64,000 nt of DNA from Jeotgalibaca sp. MA1X17-3 (GTDB lineage: Bacteria > Bacillota > Bacilli > Lactobacillales > Aerococcaceae). The position numbers were made by a program, and so were the translations under genes. Positions 24,540 to 33,650 of this stretch are shown piece after piece. Position 1 is the first letter of the stretch. The number at the start of each line of letters is the position of its first letter. The stretch is taken from contig NZ_CP090983.1 of NCBI RefSeq assembly GCF_021513155.1, forward strand, positions 1,287,001 to 1,351,000. The letters are read 5' to 3'. A model generated the notes under the pieces. The model made no database searches, was not told the origin of the DNA, and saw only the letters and a list, made by a program, of their open reading frames with translations.

Positions 24540-24971
24540 ATGAGTATTATGACTGCACAAGAAGTAATGGATCTAATCCCAAACCGCTACCCAATTTTTT
24601 TCATTGATAAGGTAGAAGAACTTACACCAGGTGAGCATATCGTTTGTTACAAAAATGTGACGATTAACGAACCTTTCTTCCAAGGACACTTTCCAGGAGA
24701 GCCAGTTATGCCTGGCGTATTAATTGTTGAAGCATTAGCACAAGCAGGATCGATTCCTTTGTTAACATTAGATAGCTTTAAAGGACAAACTGCATACCTT
24801 GGTGGACTAAACAAAATTAAGTTCCGTCAAAAAGTAGTACCAGGAGATGTTCTTCGTCTACAAGTTGATATTGTAAAATTGAAGAAATTTGCCGGAATTG
24901 GATATGGTCAAGCCTTTGTTGGAGATAAAAAGGTTGCTGAAGCAGAAATGACATTTATCATCGGGAGATGA
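24540..24971 (+). CDS. fabZ: 3-hydroxyacyl-ACP dehydratase
   Basis: A 143-residue hot-dog fold dehydratase making trans-2-enoyl-ACP. The catalytic His is in GHFPGEPVMPGV, followed by EALAQAG with the active-site Glu. It starts at ATG 24540 behind AAAGGAG. Its place between accB and accC is the usual one in lactic acid bacteria. Confidence 0.95.
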   Translation: MSIMTAQEVMDLIPNRYPIFFIDKVEELTPGEHIVCYKNVTINEPFFQGHFPGEPVMPGVLIVEALAQAGSIPLLTLDSFKGQTAYLGGLNKIKFRQKVVPGDVLRLQVDIVKLKKFAGIGYGQAFVGDKKVAEAEMTFIIGR

Positions 24972-24973
24972 GT

Positions 24974-26337
24974 ATGCTGAAAAAAGTATTGATTGCCAAC
25001 CGAGGAGAAATTGCCGTTCGAATTATACGAGCCTGTCATGAAATGGGTATACAAACCGTTGCTGTCTATTCTGAAGCAGACCGAGAAGCGCTTCATACGC
25101 AACTAGCAACGGAAGCCATTTGTATTGGTCCTGCAAGAGCAAGTGATTCCTACTTAGATATGACTAGCATCTTAAGTGCCGCAGTTGTAACAGGAGCACA
25201 AGCGATTCATCCAGGATTTGGATTTCTTTCTGAAAATAGCATCTTTGCGACGATGTGTGAAGAAATGAATATTAAATTTATCGGACCGAAACCGGAAACG
25301 ATTGATTTGATGGGAAATAAATCAAATGCACGTAAAGCGATGATGGAAGCGGATGTTCCAGTCATTCCTGGTAGTAAAGGATATATCAATGATGAGCAAG
25401 ATGCCATCGAAAAAGCAGAAGAGCTAGGATATCCAGTTATTTTAAAAGCTGCTTCAGGTGGTGGTGGAAAAGGGATGCGACGAGTGATGAACTCAGAAGA
25501 ATTGATTCCTTTGTATTCTCAAGCAAAAGCAGAATCAAAAGCTGCTTTTGGAGATGATCGCATGTACATTGAAAAAATTATTAGCCCAGCACGTCATATT
25601 GAAATTCAAATTTTAGCAGATGAGCATGGAAATGTAATTCACTTAGGGGAACGAGATTGTTCTCTTCAAAGAAATCATCAAAAAGTTTTAGAAGAGTCAC
25701 CTTCGACATTTATTACAGAAGATACTCGAGAGAAGATGGGAAAAGTTGCTGTACAAGCTGCTCAGCATGTTGGGTATGAGAATGCAGGAACGATTGAATT
25801 TCTTGTTGACCAAAATGAAGATTTTTACTTCATGGAAATGAATACGCGTATTCAAGTAGAGCATCCAGTCACTGAAATGGCCACTGGAATTGATATTGTA
25901 AAAGAACAATTAAGAATTGCAAGTGGATTAGAATTAACCATTAAACAATCGGACATCCAACTTACTGGACACACGATTGAATGTAGAATTAATGCAGAAA
26001 ATCCAGCCAAGCAATTCCGACCTTCTTCTGGAACGATTGATTACTTATTTCTACCGAGTGGTGGAAATGGTCTCCGTGTGGAAAGTGCAATGTACGGTGG
26101 ATATACCATTCCTCCTTTTTACGATTCCATGATTGCAAAAATTATAACTAAAGGTGAGAACCGTCAAGAAGCGATTGCAAAAATGCGAAGAGCATTGCAA
26201 GAGCTCGTTATCCATGGAGTGGATACAAACCAGGAATTCAAGAAGCAATCCTTGAAGATCCTCGATTTGTTGAGGGAGATTTTGATACGGATTACTTACA
26301 AAATGTCTTTTTAAAAAATTGGCAACCTGAGGAGTAA
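24974..26337 (+). CDS. accC: Acetyl-CoA carboxylase biotin carboxylase, frameshifted near the 3' end
   Basis: This ATP-grasp enzyme carboxylates biotin on AccB. It starts LKKVLIANRGEIAVRIIRAC and has the glycine loop ASGGGGKGMR, ERDCSLQRNHQK and the NTRIQVEHPVTE active-site region. In the printed sequence the frame runs off after TNQEF and ends at 26314 with an unrelated tail. One extra base at about 26240 (TTC AAG to TTC CAA G) restores QEAILEDPRFVEGDF, then DTDYLQNVFLKNWQPEE, and a stop at 26335-26337, giving 454 residues, the family length. The gene is essential, so a missing base in the assembly is more likely than a real mutation. ATG 24974 is preferred to ATG 24968 because GGGAGA lies six bases upstream. 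Confidence 0.9.
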
Positions 26338-26385
26338 ACGTGATAGAATAATGAAACAAATAGATGAGAGGCAAGAGGTGATGAA

Positions 26386-27258
26386 ATGAAACTATTTCGT
26401 AAACGGCCATATATCCCCTTAGAGCCATCCTCTGCGGTAGAAGAAGCGCAACAAAAGCCCGTTGTACCAGAAGGATTATGGGAGAAATGTCCCAACTGTA
26501 ATAAGACGATATACAGCAAAGATTTAGGTAGTGAGAAAATTTGTCCTCATTGTCAATATAATTTTCGAATTACTGCAAAAGAACGAATCAGTTTACTAGT
26601 GGATGAAGGAAGTTTTGAGGAATGGGAACAACTCTTGCCCATAGAGAATCCATTAAATTTCCCAGGATATGAAGAAAAACTGATGGTTACAAAAGAAAAA
26701 ACAAATATGGATGAAGCAGTGGTAATCGGGAAAGCTCAGATTGAAAACCAAGAATTGATTTTATGTGTTATGGATTCTAATTTTTTCATGGGGAGTATGG
26801 GGAAAGTCGTGGGTGAAAAAATCACTCGTGCTTTCGAAATAGCTATTAATCTTCGTCTACCTGTCGTGATCTTTACTGCCTCAGGAGGCGCTCGTATGCA
26901 AGAAGGAATTCTGTCCTTAATGCAAATGGCAAAGATTAGTATTGCTGTATCCAACCACCAAGAAGCGGGCCTCTTGTATATTCCTGTCCTAACTGATCCC
27001 ACTACTGGTGGGGTTACGGCTAGTTTTGCAATGCAAGGCGACATTATCTTAGCAGAACCAGGTGCAACAGTTGGCTTTGCTGGGAAAAGAGTTATTGAAC
27101 AAACCATTAAAGCAACACTTCCAGAAGGATTCCAAACGGCAGAACATCTTTTACAAAAAGGGTTTATTGACCGAATTGTTCCTCGGACCAAACTGCGGTC
27201 TGTTTTAGGATTTCTTTTGAGTATCCACCTAGATGTAGAAACGGAGGTGGACTCATGA
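26386..27258 (+). CDS. accD: Acetyl-CoA carboxylase carboxyltransferase subunit beta
   Basis: The 290-residue subunit has an N-terminal zinc ribbon (CPNCNKTIYSKDLG, then ICPHC) and a crotonase-like transferase domain with ASGGARMQEG and TGGVTASFAM. Together with AccA it moves the carboxyl from biotin to acetyl-CoA. The start ATG 26386 follows AAGAGGTGA. The stop overlaps the start of accA by four bases. Confidence 0.95.
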   Translation: MKLFRKRPYIPLEPSSAVEEAQQKPVVPEGLWEKCPNCNKTIYSKDLGSEKICPHCQYNFRITAKERISLLVDEGSFEEWEQLLPIENPLNFPGYEEKLMVTKEKTNMDEAVVIGKAQIENQELILCVMDSNFFMGSMGKVVGEKITRAFEIAINLRLPVVIFTASGGARMQEGILSLMQMAKISIAVSNHQEAGLLYIPVLTDPTTGGVTASFAMQGDIILAEPGATVGFAGKRVIEQTIKATLPEGFQTAEHLLQKGFIDRIVPRTKLRSVLGFLLSIHLDVETEVDS

Positions 27259-28037
27259 AAGAGGCTTATGAAATTGTTCAAGCTGCAAGAGAAATTAATC
27301 GTTTTACTACAAAAGAGTTAGCAGAAAATATTTTTGATGCTTTTTTTGAATTACATGGCGATCGCCGATTTGGTGATGATCCTGCTATCTTAGGGGGAAT
27401 TGCCTCTTTAGAGGGCCGTGCAGTAACGGTTATTGGTACTCAAAAAGGTCATGATGTAAAAGAAAATGTGCATCGTAACTTTGGAAGTCCGCATCCTGAA
27501 GGCTACAGAAAGTCAATTCGTCTGATGAAGCAAGCAGAAAAATTTGGACGCCCAGTTATAACCTTTATAAATACTTCAGGAGCTTTTTGTGATGTCGAAT
27601 CAGAAAATCGAGGAATTGGCGAAGCAATTGCTGAGAGTCTACTCGTGATGTCACAATTAAAAGTACCTATTCTTTCTATCTTTATTGGAGAAGGAGGAAG
27701 TGGGGGAGCTTTAGCTTTAGGTATGGGAAATCAAGTCTGGATGATGGAAAACAGTATGTACTCGGTATTGTCACCAGAAGGATTTGCCTCAATTCTATGG
27801 AAAGACTCTAGTAGAAGTAAAGAAGCTGCAGAAGTGATGAAAATAAGCCCACAAAATCTTTTAGATTTGGATGTAGTGGATAAAATTATTCCTGAAAGTA
27901 AGAGAAAAAAGAAAATGAAGAATGAAGATGTTTTGCATTTGATGCGAAAAGAAATTATAGGAACACTGAATATGATGGATGAATGGACGCAAGAATACAT
28001 CGTTCAACAACGTCAAAAGCGATTCCGCCAATTTTAA
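27255..28037 (+). CDS. accA: Acetyl-CoA carboxylase carboxyltransferase subunit alpha
   Basis: The 260-residue partner of AccD shows ELHGDRRFGDDPAI near residue 32, FGSPHPEGYRKSIRLM and IGEGGSGGALALG, which form the acyl-CoA binding fold. It is shorter than the enterobacterial form, as usual in Lactobacillales. It begins at ATG 27255 inside the end of accD (ATGA overlap) and closes the fatty acid operon before a hairpin terminator. Confidence 0.95.
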   Translation: MKEAYEIVQAAREINRFTTKELAENIFDAFFELHGDRRFGDDPAILGGIASLEGRAVTVIGTQKGHDVKENVHRNFGSPHPEGYRKSIRLMKQAEKFGRPVITFINTSGAFCDVESENRGIGEAIAESLLVMSQLKVPILSIFIGEGGSGGALALGMGNQVWMMENSMYSVLSPEGFASILWKDSSRSKEAAEVMKISPQNLLDLDVVDKIIPESKRKKKMKNEDVLHLMRKEIIGTLNMMDEWTQEYIVQQRQKRFRQF

Positions 28038-28054
28038 CAGATATCATTCATAGA

Positions 28055-28094
28055 AAGTTTGTTAGTCTTCTACTGGAGATTAGCAAGCTTTTTT
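28055..28094 (+). terminator. Terminator of the fatty acid operon
   Basis: AAGTTTGTTAGTCT (28055-28068) pairs with AGATTAGCAAGCTT (28077-28090) using three G-U pairs, followed by a T run. It lies 17 bases after accA. Confidence 0.82.
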
Positions 28095-28143
28095 CATTTG
28101 TGCTATTCTAAGAACGGACACAAAGGAAAGGAGTGCAACTACT

Positions 28144-29106
28144 ATCGATCAACCAATTCCGTTTCCCAAAAATTTTGACTCCTATGTATCCATGGCAATG
28201 GAAGCATTTCAGTATAATGATTTTCCAAAAGCCGTGGAGTACTTAACGAAAGCATTAGCGATTCAAAAAAACGAGGAGCTACTACAACTTTGCTTGACAA
28301 TGATGCAAGATACGGAGCAATTTTTAGAAGGCGTTCAGTTATTAAAACTGCAAAAGCCTGAATTGTGGAATTCAACAGATGTTTCTCCATTAGATGTACA
28401 CTTGATTACTTTTTTAATTTATGCGAAAGAATTAGATGAAGCAAAAGAACAAATTTCGAAAAGAGAAAAAGTATTATCAAATGGAGATAGTGATAGACAC
28501 CTCTTTGATGTTTTACAGCAAAACTTAAATATCATAGAAGAAAAACAAAAAGATGAACGAAATAAAAAAATCGCGGTCGTTCAAGAAGAAAGCACGTATA
28601 TTTTAAATGAAGGCTACCATCGGCAAGCTAAGTTTTTAAAGGAATACACAATTCTTCCTGAAAAAGAACTACGAACTATTTCTCAATCATTTCTAACAGA
28701 TCAGAAAGTTCATGCATTTTTGAAAACGGATATTTTACAAACTCTGATACAAAAACAAATAGACATGAAAGTAACTATTTCAAAAGAAAGCTATTCTAAA
28801 ACTTTAAATATAAAAGAGCTATATCCGATTCAACAATCGTTACTTCTTATAGAAAGCCAGAATTTTTTTGCCAAATACGATATACAAAATCCAGAATTAC
28901 AAAAACAAATGGAAACTAATTTCTTTCTTCATTGTGCATATTATTATCCTTTTGAAAAAGAGGTGTTGTATTCAGTGGTAGAATGGCAAGAAGCAATGAA
29001 TCAGATCACCTTATCAACGGGAACTATTTTAAATAAAGAAGAAAAAAAGCTGATACAAAACATTCAAATAGCTGAAAAAAACTTAAATATATTAACGGAC
29101 ATGTAA
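28144..29106 (+). CDS. TPR-like protein of unknown function, start codon unclear
   Basis: About 304-320 residues. The N-terminal part (EAFQYNDFPKAVEYLTKALA, then IQKNEELLQLCLTM) looks like tetratricopeptide helices, and the rest is helical and charged. I recognise no catalytic motif. ATG 28192 is the first standard start, but a good ribosome site AAAGGAG ends at 28132 and the frame is open and protein-like from about 28141 (TIDQPIPFPKNFDSYV). The codon at the right distance is ATC (28144). Either ATC is used, or a base is wrong or missing here. It is followed by csp. Confidence 0.5.
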   Translation: MDQPIPFPKNFDSYVSMAMEAFQYNDFPKAVEYLTKALAIQKNEELLQLCLTMMQDTEQFLEGVQLLKLQKPELWNSTDVSPLDVHLITFLIYAKELDEAKEQISKREKVLSNGDSDRHLFDVLQQNLNIIEEKQKDERNKKIAVVQEESTYILNEGYHRQAKFLKEYTILPEKELRTISQSFLTDQKVHAFLKTDILQTLIQKQIDMKVTISKESYSKTLNIKELYPIQQSLLLIESQNFFAKYDIQNPELQKQMETNFFLHCAYYYPFEKEVLYSVVEWQEAMNQITLSTGTILNKEEKKLIQNIQIAEKNLNILTDM

Positions 29107-29216
29107 AATAATGATAAAACTATCAAACATCTTTGACGGAAGGGGCTTTCACCTTTATAATATAGATGAGTTGATTGTTTTAAAATGCTTGTGATGAATA
29201 TGGAGGAGGGTCTATA

Positions 29217-29471
29217 ATGGCATATGGAAAAGTGAAATGGTTTAGTAATGATAAAGGGTATGGCTTCATCGAGTTCATGGATGAAGAAGATGATATTTTT
29301 GTTCATTTCACAGGAATTGCTGCTGAAGGATTCAAAACTTTAAGAGAAGGCCAAAGAGTAGAATTTACAATAGCAGAAGGTGCTAGAGGCCCGCAAGCAA
29401 CAAATGTACAGGTATTAGAAGAAGAGGACACTCAAATGACGACCTCTGAAGAAAACGTACCTGTTGAGTAA
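29217..29471 (+). CDS. Cold-shock family protein with an acidic tail
   Basis: An 84-residue single cold-shock domain protein. GKVKWFSNDKGYGFIEF holds the first RNA-binding motif and DDIFVHF the second. It binds single-stranded RNA and DNA as a chaperone. An 18-residue acidic tail (EEEDTQMTTSEENVPVE) extends beyond the usual 66-residue domain. The start ATG 29217 follows GGAGGAGGGTC. Confidence 0.9.
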   Translation: MAYGKVKWFSNDKGYGFIEFMDEEDDIFVHFTGIAAEGFKTLREGQRVEFTIAEGARGPQATNVQVLEEEDTQMTTSEENVPVE

Positions 29472-29485
29472 AGAGGTTATGATCA

Positions 29486-29902
29486 ATGTATCGGATTTTT
29501 ATTGATGGTGCGGCAAATCCTACACAGAAAACGTCAGGGGTAGGAATTCTTATTGTTCACCAAGGAGAACAAATTCAGATCAGCACGCCCCTAGAAAAAT
29601 ATTACGACAATCACGAAACAGAAATGATTGCATTCATTGAAGTATTGCAATACTTAGTCGATCAAAAAATAACAGATGAATTGATCCTTTGCCATACTGA
29701 TAGTAAAATGCTCCTCACAGCTATTGAAAAAAGATATAGTAAAAAAGAAAATCATCGAATCCTATTGAAAGAAATCTTGCCATTATTAAATGAATTTTCA
29801 AATTTTCATTTAAAGTGGATTCCTGAAAAGGAAAACAAGGGTGCAGATCATTTAGCAAAAGCAGCTCTAATAAAAGCAAAAAAATACGTAGAATCTAATT
29901 AA
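29486..29902 (+). CDS. RNase H-like (reverse-transcriptase-like) protein
   Basis: The 138-residue RNase H fold protein shows FIDGAANP (first Asp), NHETEM (Glu), CHTDSKM (Asp) and GADHLAKAA (last Asp/His region), the acidic set needed for metal-dependent cleavage of RNA in RNA-DNA hybrids. It resembles the YpdQ-type RNase HI-like group. It follows csp after 14 bases, so they may be co-transcribed. Activity is likely but was not shown for many of this group. Confidence 0.75.
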   Translation: MYRIFIDGAANPTQKTSGVGILIVHQGEQIQISTPLEKYYDNHETEMIAFIEVLQYLVDQKITDELILCHTDSKMLLTAIEKRYSKKENHRILLKEILPLLNEFSNFHLKWIPEKENKGADHLAKAALIKAKKYVESN

Positions 29903-29923
29903 ATTAGACTCTACGTATTTTTT
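29882..29923. terminator. Terminator at the end of the RNase H-like gene
   Basis: AAATACGTAGA pairs with TCTACGTATTT around an inner ATCTAA/TTAGA stem. A T run follows on the plus strand and an A run precedes it, so it may act in both directions between this gene and the convergent RidA gene. Confidence 0.8.
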
Positions 29924-29932
29924 ATAGTTTAC

Positions 29933-31204
29933 TTATTTTATTGGAGGAGTTCCTTCAGCATTTGATACAACTGCATCTATTTGGATAAGAGCTTCCATCG
30001 GTAAAGTTGAAATACCAACGACTGTTCGCGCAGGAGAACCATCTGGAAAGAATGTCTTATAAACGGTATTTACGGCATTCATATCTTCTATATTTTTAAG
30101 GAAGATATTTACTTTAACAACATCTTCTAAAGAGTGATCAATACTTTCAATAATCACCTTCATATTCCTTAAACACTGTTCAGCTTGTTCTTTTACACCA
30201 CCAGTGACTAATGTTCCTGTTTTTGCATCTATTGGTAGTTGTGCAGAAAGATGATTGTAATGAGAAAAAGCTACTGTTTGTGTTGACAAAGGATTTTTAG
30301 GTGCTGCATCTGTGTTATTTGCTTCTATAATTAATCCATGACGATCTTCTACAAGCTGTGGTGGAGTACCATCTCCATGTGATACGACTGCTTCGATTTG
30401 GACTAAAGCATCCATTGGAAGATTTTTTGCGGCGATAACTGTTCGTGCAGGGAAATAAGCTACCGCTCGTGCAATAGATGAGTCTGGGAAAAAGGTAGTA
30501 TAGACTTCATTTACCGCTTCTAAGTCATCATAATTTTTAATGAAAATATTAATTTTAACAATATCATCAAAGGGAACATCGATGCTCTCTAGAATTGCTT
30601 TTATATTTTGTAAACATTGGATTGTTTGCTCTTTTATACCTCCGGAAATTAATCTACCAGATTTTGGATCAATCGGTAATTGAGTAGAAAGATTATTGTA
30701 ATGAGAGAAAGCTACTGTTTGGGTAGAGAAAAGACTGATTGGTGCATTTATTGTATTATTTGTAAGTTTAATTAAGTCTCCGGATTGAGGCGCATTTGGA
30801 ATCGTTCCTTCACCATATGAAAGGAGAGCATCAATTTGTACGGAAGCGTTCATTGGCAAAGAATCAATTGCCACTACAGTTCTTGTAGGAGTATAGCTAG
30901 GAAATACATTTTTATAAACTTCATCTATAGCAACGGTATCTTTTATATTCGTGACATATATTGTAACTTTAACAATATCATTCATTACATGATTGATACT
31001 GTTAACAATTTCTTTAATATTTTTAAAACATTGCTCCGCTTGCTCTTTAATTCCACCCTCTACTAATTTCCCAGATACTGGATCGATCGGTAATTGAGCA
31101 GAAAAATTATTGTAGTGAGAATATGCTACGGTTTGTGAGCATAGTCCATCATTCATAGGTGCTTTTTCTGTATTTCTGGATAATACTGCATTATATTCGT
31201 TCAT
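29933..31204 (-). CDS. Protein with three tandem RidA/YjgF domains
   Basis: The 423-residue protein consists of three successive RidA-like domains of about 125-140 residues (about 15-133, 155-280, 303-420). Each has SHYNxxSxQLPID, GGIKEQ or GGVKEQ, and a final LPM-x-A-x-x-QI[DE]A. RidA proteins hydrolyse reactive enamine/imine intermediates as trimers of a one-domain subunit. The conserved Arg that binds the carboxylate is present in each (Arg108, Arg254, Arg393). Domain two carries an eight-residue insertion before it (IARAVAYF). A triple fusion could fold as a one-chain trimer (inference). The start ATG 31204 follows AAAAGGGGAATAAT. Confidence 0.82.
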   Translation of the reverse strand: MNEYNAVLSRNTEKAPMNDGLCSQTVAYSHYNNFSAQLPIDPVSGKLVEGGIKEQAEQCFKNIKEIVNSINHVMNDIVKVTIYVTNIKDTVAIDEVYKNVFPSYTPTRTVVAIDSLPMNASVQIDALLSYGEGTIPNAPQSGDLIKLTNNTINAPISLFSTQTVAFSHYNNLSTQLPIDPKSGRLISGGIKEQTIQCLQNIKAILESIDVPFDDIVKINIFIKNYDDLEAVNEVYTTFFPDSSIARAVAYFPARTVIAAKNLPMDALVQIEAVVSHGDGTPPQLVEDRHGLIIEANNTDAAPKNPLSTQTVAFSHYNHLSAQLPIDAKTGTLVTGGVKEQAEQCLRNMKVIIESIDHSLEDVVKVNIFLKNIEDMNAVNTVYKTFFPDGSPARTVVGISTLPMEALIQIDAVVSNAEGTPPIK

Positions 31205-31360
31205 ATTATTATTCCCCTTTTAAAATATATTCTGGTGCCTCGATATCATTCAACCATTCAAACTACTTTTCGTATCTTGTAAGGTTGAAGTTGTTCTACG
31301 AGAATGCGCTTACATAGTTGCATACGTGTAGAATACACTATATTTGTAAATTAAGAAAGA

Positions 31361-31403
31361 AAAAATCCACCAGCACTCGTAATTTCTAAACGAATACTGA
31401 TGG
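31361..31403 (-). terminator. Terminator of the rRNA methyltransferase gene
   Basis: On the minus strand CCATCAGTATTCGT (31403-31390) pairs with ACGAGTGCTGGTGG (31380-31367) through several G-U pairs, followed by ATTTTTT. Confidence 0.75.
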
Positions 31404-31410
31404 GGTTTGA

Positions 31411-32562
31411 TTATTTTTCGGTATTTCTTTTACGTTGTGGACGTTTACCCCAAAATTGGAAGTAGTCTACGCGAAGACGCCCATTGTATAATTTTCTTTT
31501 TTTAGTAGCTCTTCGGCCATAAAAACGTTCAAACTCCAAATCACTTGTCAATATATACTTACTCCAAGTAGGAAGAGAGCGATAGGTATCTCCCATTTGA
31601 CGGTATAATTCTTCGATATAGTCTTGTTCTTCCAAACGTTCTCCATAAGGAGGATTTGCAACAATAATCCCGAATTCTTTTTCTGTCTTAAAATCACTTA
31701 GTTGCATTTGTCTAAAGCTAATATACTCTTCTACGCCTGCTTTTTTTGCATTACTTTGAGCAATTTCAATCATTCTGCCATCTATATCTGTTCCTAGTAT
31801 ATCTAATTCAACAGAATAATCAGCAGCCATTTTTGCTTTGTGTCGTTCTTCTGTCCACATATTTTCTGGGAATATATTCCAATCTTCCGAAACAAACGAA
31901 CGTTGTAGTCCGGGAGCAATATTAAGCCCCATTAGAGCAGCTTCAATTGGAATAGTTCCAGAACCACAGGTAGGGTCGTAGAAAGGCTTATTCGGTCTCC
32001 AAGTAGTCAATTTGATGAGGGAAGCTGCCATGTTTTCTTTAATAGGAGCTCCTCCTTTTTCAGATCGATATCCTCTCTTAAACAAACTAGAACCAGATGT
32101 GTCAATGGTGATGGTAACTATATCTTTCAAAATAGCTACCTCTATTGGATATTGAGCACCGGTCTCAGGAAGACGAGTTCTACGGTGATAAAACGATGAG
32201 ATTTTATCTACAATTGCTTTTTTTACGATGGCCTGACAATCTGGAACACTGTATAAAGTTGATTTTTGAGATTTACCCGATACAGGGAAATTTGCATCCA
32301 TCGGAAGAATATCCTCCCATGGTAAAGCCTTTGTTTTTTCAAATAATTCATCAAAAGAAAATGCCTCAAACATTCCAAAGACAATCTTAATACGATCTCC
32401 CGTACGGATCCATAAATTAGTTTTAATAATATCTTCTTCTGTCCCTTTAAAAAAAGCTTTTCCATTTTCTACTTGGACTTCATAACCCATCTCTTTTAGT
32501 TCATCACCAGTTAGCGCTTCGATTCCGCTTGCAGCTGTAGCAAGTAATTGATATTCAGTCAT
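31411..32562 (-). CDS. THUMP-domain class I RNA methyltransferase (YpsC/RlmL-like)
   Basis: The 383-residue enzyme has an N-terminal ferredoxin-like/THUMP region (residues 1-165) and a C-terminal Rossmann methyltransferase with DPTCGSGTIPIEAAL and the catalytic NPPYGERL motif for N2-guanine methylation. By family it methylates a guanine in 23S rRNA, as RlmL or YpsC do. I start at ATG 32562 (TEYQLLATAASG) because GAAAGGAG lies upstream. The longer frame from 32628 runs through that site and the rnpB terminator. It lies just downstream of rnpB on the same strand. Confidence 0.87.
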   Translation of the reverse strand: MTEYQLLATAASGIEALTGDELKEMGYEVQVENGKAFFKGTEEDIIKTNLWIRTGDRIKIVFGMFEAFSFDELFEKTKALPWEDILPMDANFPVSGKSQKSTLYSVPDCQAIVKKAIVDKISSFYHRRTRLPETGAQYPIEVAILKDIVTITIDTSGSSLFKRGYRSEKGGAPIKENMAASLIKLTTWRPNKPFYDPTCGSGTIPIEAALMGLNIAPGLQRSFVSEDWNIFPENMWTEERHKAKMAADYSVELDILGTDIDGRMIEIAQSNAKKAGVEEYISFRQMQLSDFKTEKEFGIIVANPPYGERLEEQDYIEELYRQMGDTYRSLPTWSKYILTSDLEFERFYGRRATKKRKLYNGRLRVDYFQFWGKRPQRKRNTEK

Positions 32563-32610
32563 TATATTCTCCTTTCTACATTTTTGTTTCTTTTCTTTTT
32601 TTAACTTATC

Positions 32611-32641
32611 AAAAAAAGGGCGGGACACCAGTCCTGCCCTT
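32611..32641 (-). terminator. Terminator of RNase P RNA
   Basis: On the minus strand GGGCAGGAC pairs with GTCCCGCCC with one mismatch around TGGT, followed by seven T. It sits 23 bases after the RNA 3' end. Confidence 0.85.
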
Positions 32642-32663
32642 TAGTATTGTTAGTATAAAACCT

Positions 32664-33047
32664 GATCTGTAAATTCCTGTAAGCCATGTTCTGTTCAGCA
32701 GAAAAGTCAGGCCTTTTCCGCATTGGTAATCATCTGTCTGCATTTCTGCCTCTTTTTTTCGTTGAATTCCTTAAAAAGAGTGCCCCTACCAAAGTTTGGG
32801 TTGCTCGCTCGTGGGGTTTACCCGTTCCACTATCAAAGTTTCCTATGATATCTCGTCTCTGTGGCACTTTCAAGAATACTCAAGCATAGACTTTCATCCG
32901 TAGCTTTTTTTTCTGCCGTCAATCTTTCGATTGCCTTCGCTTATTTTTTCGCTAAGCACGAACACTACAAGCATCTCAGCTTGTGCGAGCATGGACTTTC
33001 CTCAGCCTCACTTATGTGAAACCGCAATTACCCGGAATTTACAGATT
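32664..33047 (-). ncRNA. rnpB: RNase P RNA, Bacillus (B) type
   Basis: The minus strand carries the hallmark GAGGAAAGTCCATGCTCGC near the 5' end and ACAGAACATGGCTTACAG near the 3' end. The terminal helix P1 is perfect: ATCTGTAAATTCC (33046-33034) pairs with GGAATTTACAGAT (32677-32665). The length of about 384 nt fits type B. With the RnpA protein, encoded elsewhere, it matures tRNA 5' ends. It lies between gpsB and the rRNA methyltransferase gene, as in many lactic acid bacteria. Confidence 0.95.
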
Positions 33048-33057
33048 TTAAATCTAT

Positions 33058-33405
33058 TTATGAACCTAATCCATTTTCGTCACGTTTATCCTCTAACTTC
33101 GAACCAAAAACATGTTTTTCTAAATTAGATAGTCGTTTCAAAATATCAAAATTTGTTACGCCACTACCAGTATTAGTTGTTGCTTGTGTTCGTTTTCCTA
33201 ATGATGCTTGCTTTGTAAGCTCATCCACTCGATTACGAAGACGTTCATTTTCACTCTGTAAGTAGGTCATATCTTTTTGGTAAGATTCATAATCGCGAAT
33301 AATCATATCTAAAAATTCATCAACTTCACCGCTATTATAACCACGCATAGCAGTTTTAAATTCTTTTTGTAGTATATCTTTTGTTGTTAGATTTTTATCG
33401 GCCAT
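33058..33405 (-). CDS. gpsB: Cell division regulator GpsB (DivIVA-like)
   Basis: The 115-residue protein has the DivIVA/GpsB N-terminal motif KDILQKEFKTAMRGYNSGEV followed by DEFLDMIIRDYE, a coiled coil (about 38-70) and a short C-terminal helix ending LEKHVFG. GpsB links the septum and side-wall penicillin-binding proteins during growth. I start at ATG 33405 (ADKNLTTKDIL) because GAGGTG lies upstream. The longer reading from 33480 has no ribosome site. Confidence 0.93.
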   Translation of the reverse strand: MADKNLTTKDILQKEFKTAMRGYNSGEVDEFLDMIIRDYESYQKDMTYLQSENERLRNRVDELTKQASLGKRTQATTNTGSGVTNFDILKRLSNLEKHVFGSKLEDKRDENGLGS

Positions 33406-33650
33406 CTTTACACCTCGTTCGTGATTCTCATTTTCCTCTTTTACTTGAACCATTATAACAAACTTAAAGAAGGAATACAATTGAACGGAAAAAATGCTCG
33501 TACAAAAATTACTATAATATTTTCAATAGAAGTCTTTATATATAAATAATGTTGAAAACTATATAAACTTTATAAAATTTGGTAAAATAACGATAGTGAT
33601 CAAAAGTAAACTGGATTATTTAAGAATCAGTAATAGATTGGAAGTACACG

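Noticed and set aside
29933..31204. Three long similar DNA stretches, as in a tandem repeat region
   Set aside because: They are the three homologous RidA domains of one open frame, not a non-coding repeat array.
32686..33128. Small plus-strand ORFs
   Set aside because: They lie opposite the RNase P RNA gene and the end of gpsB.
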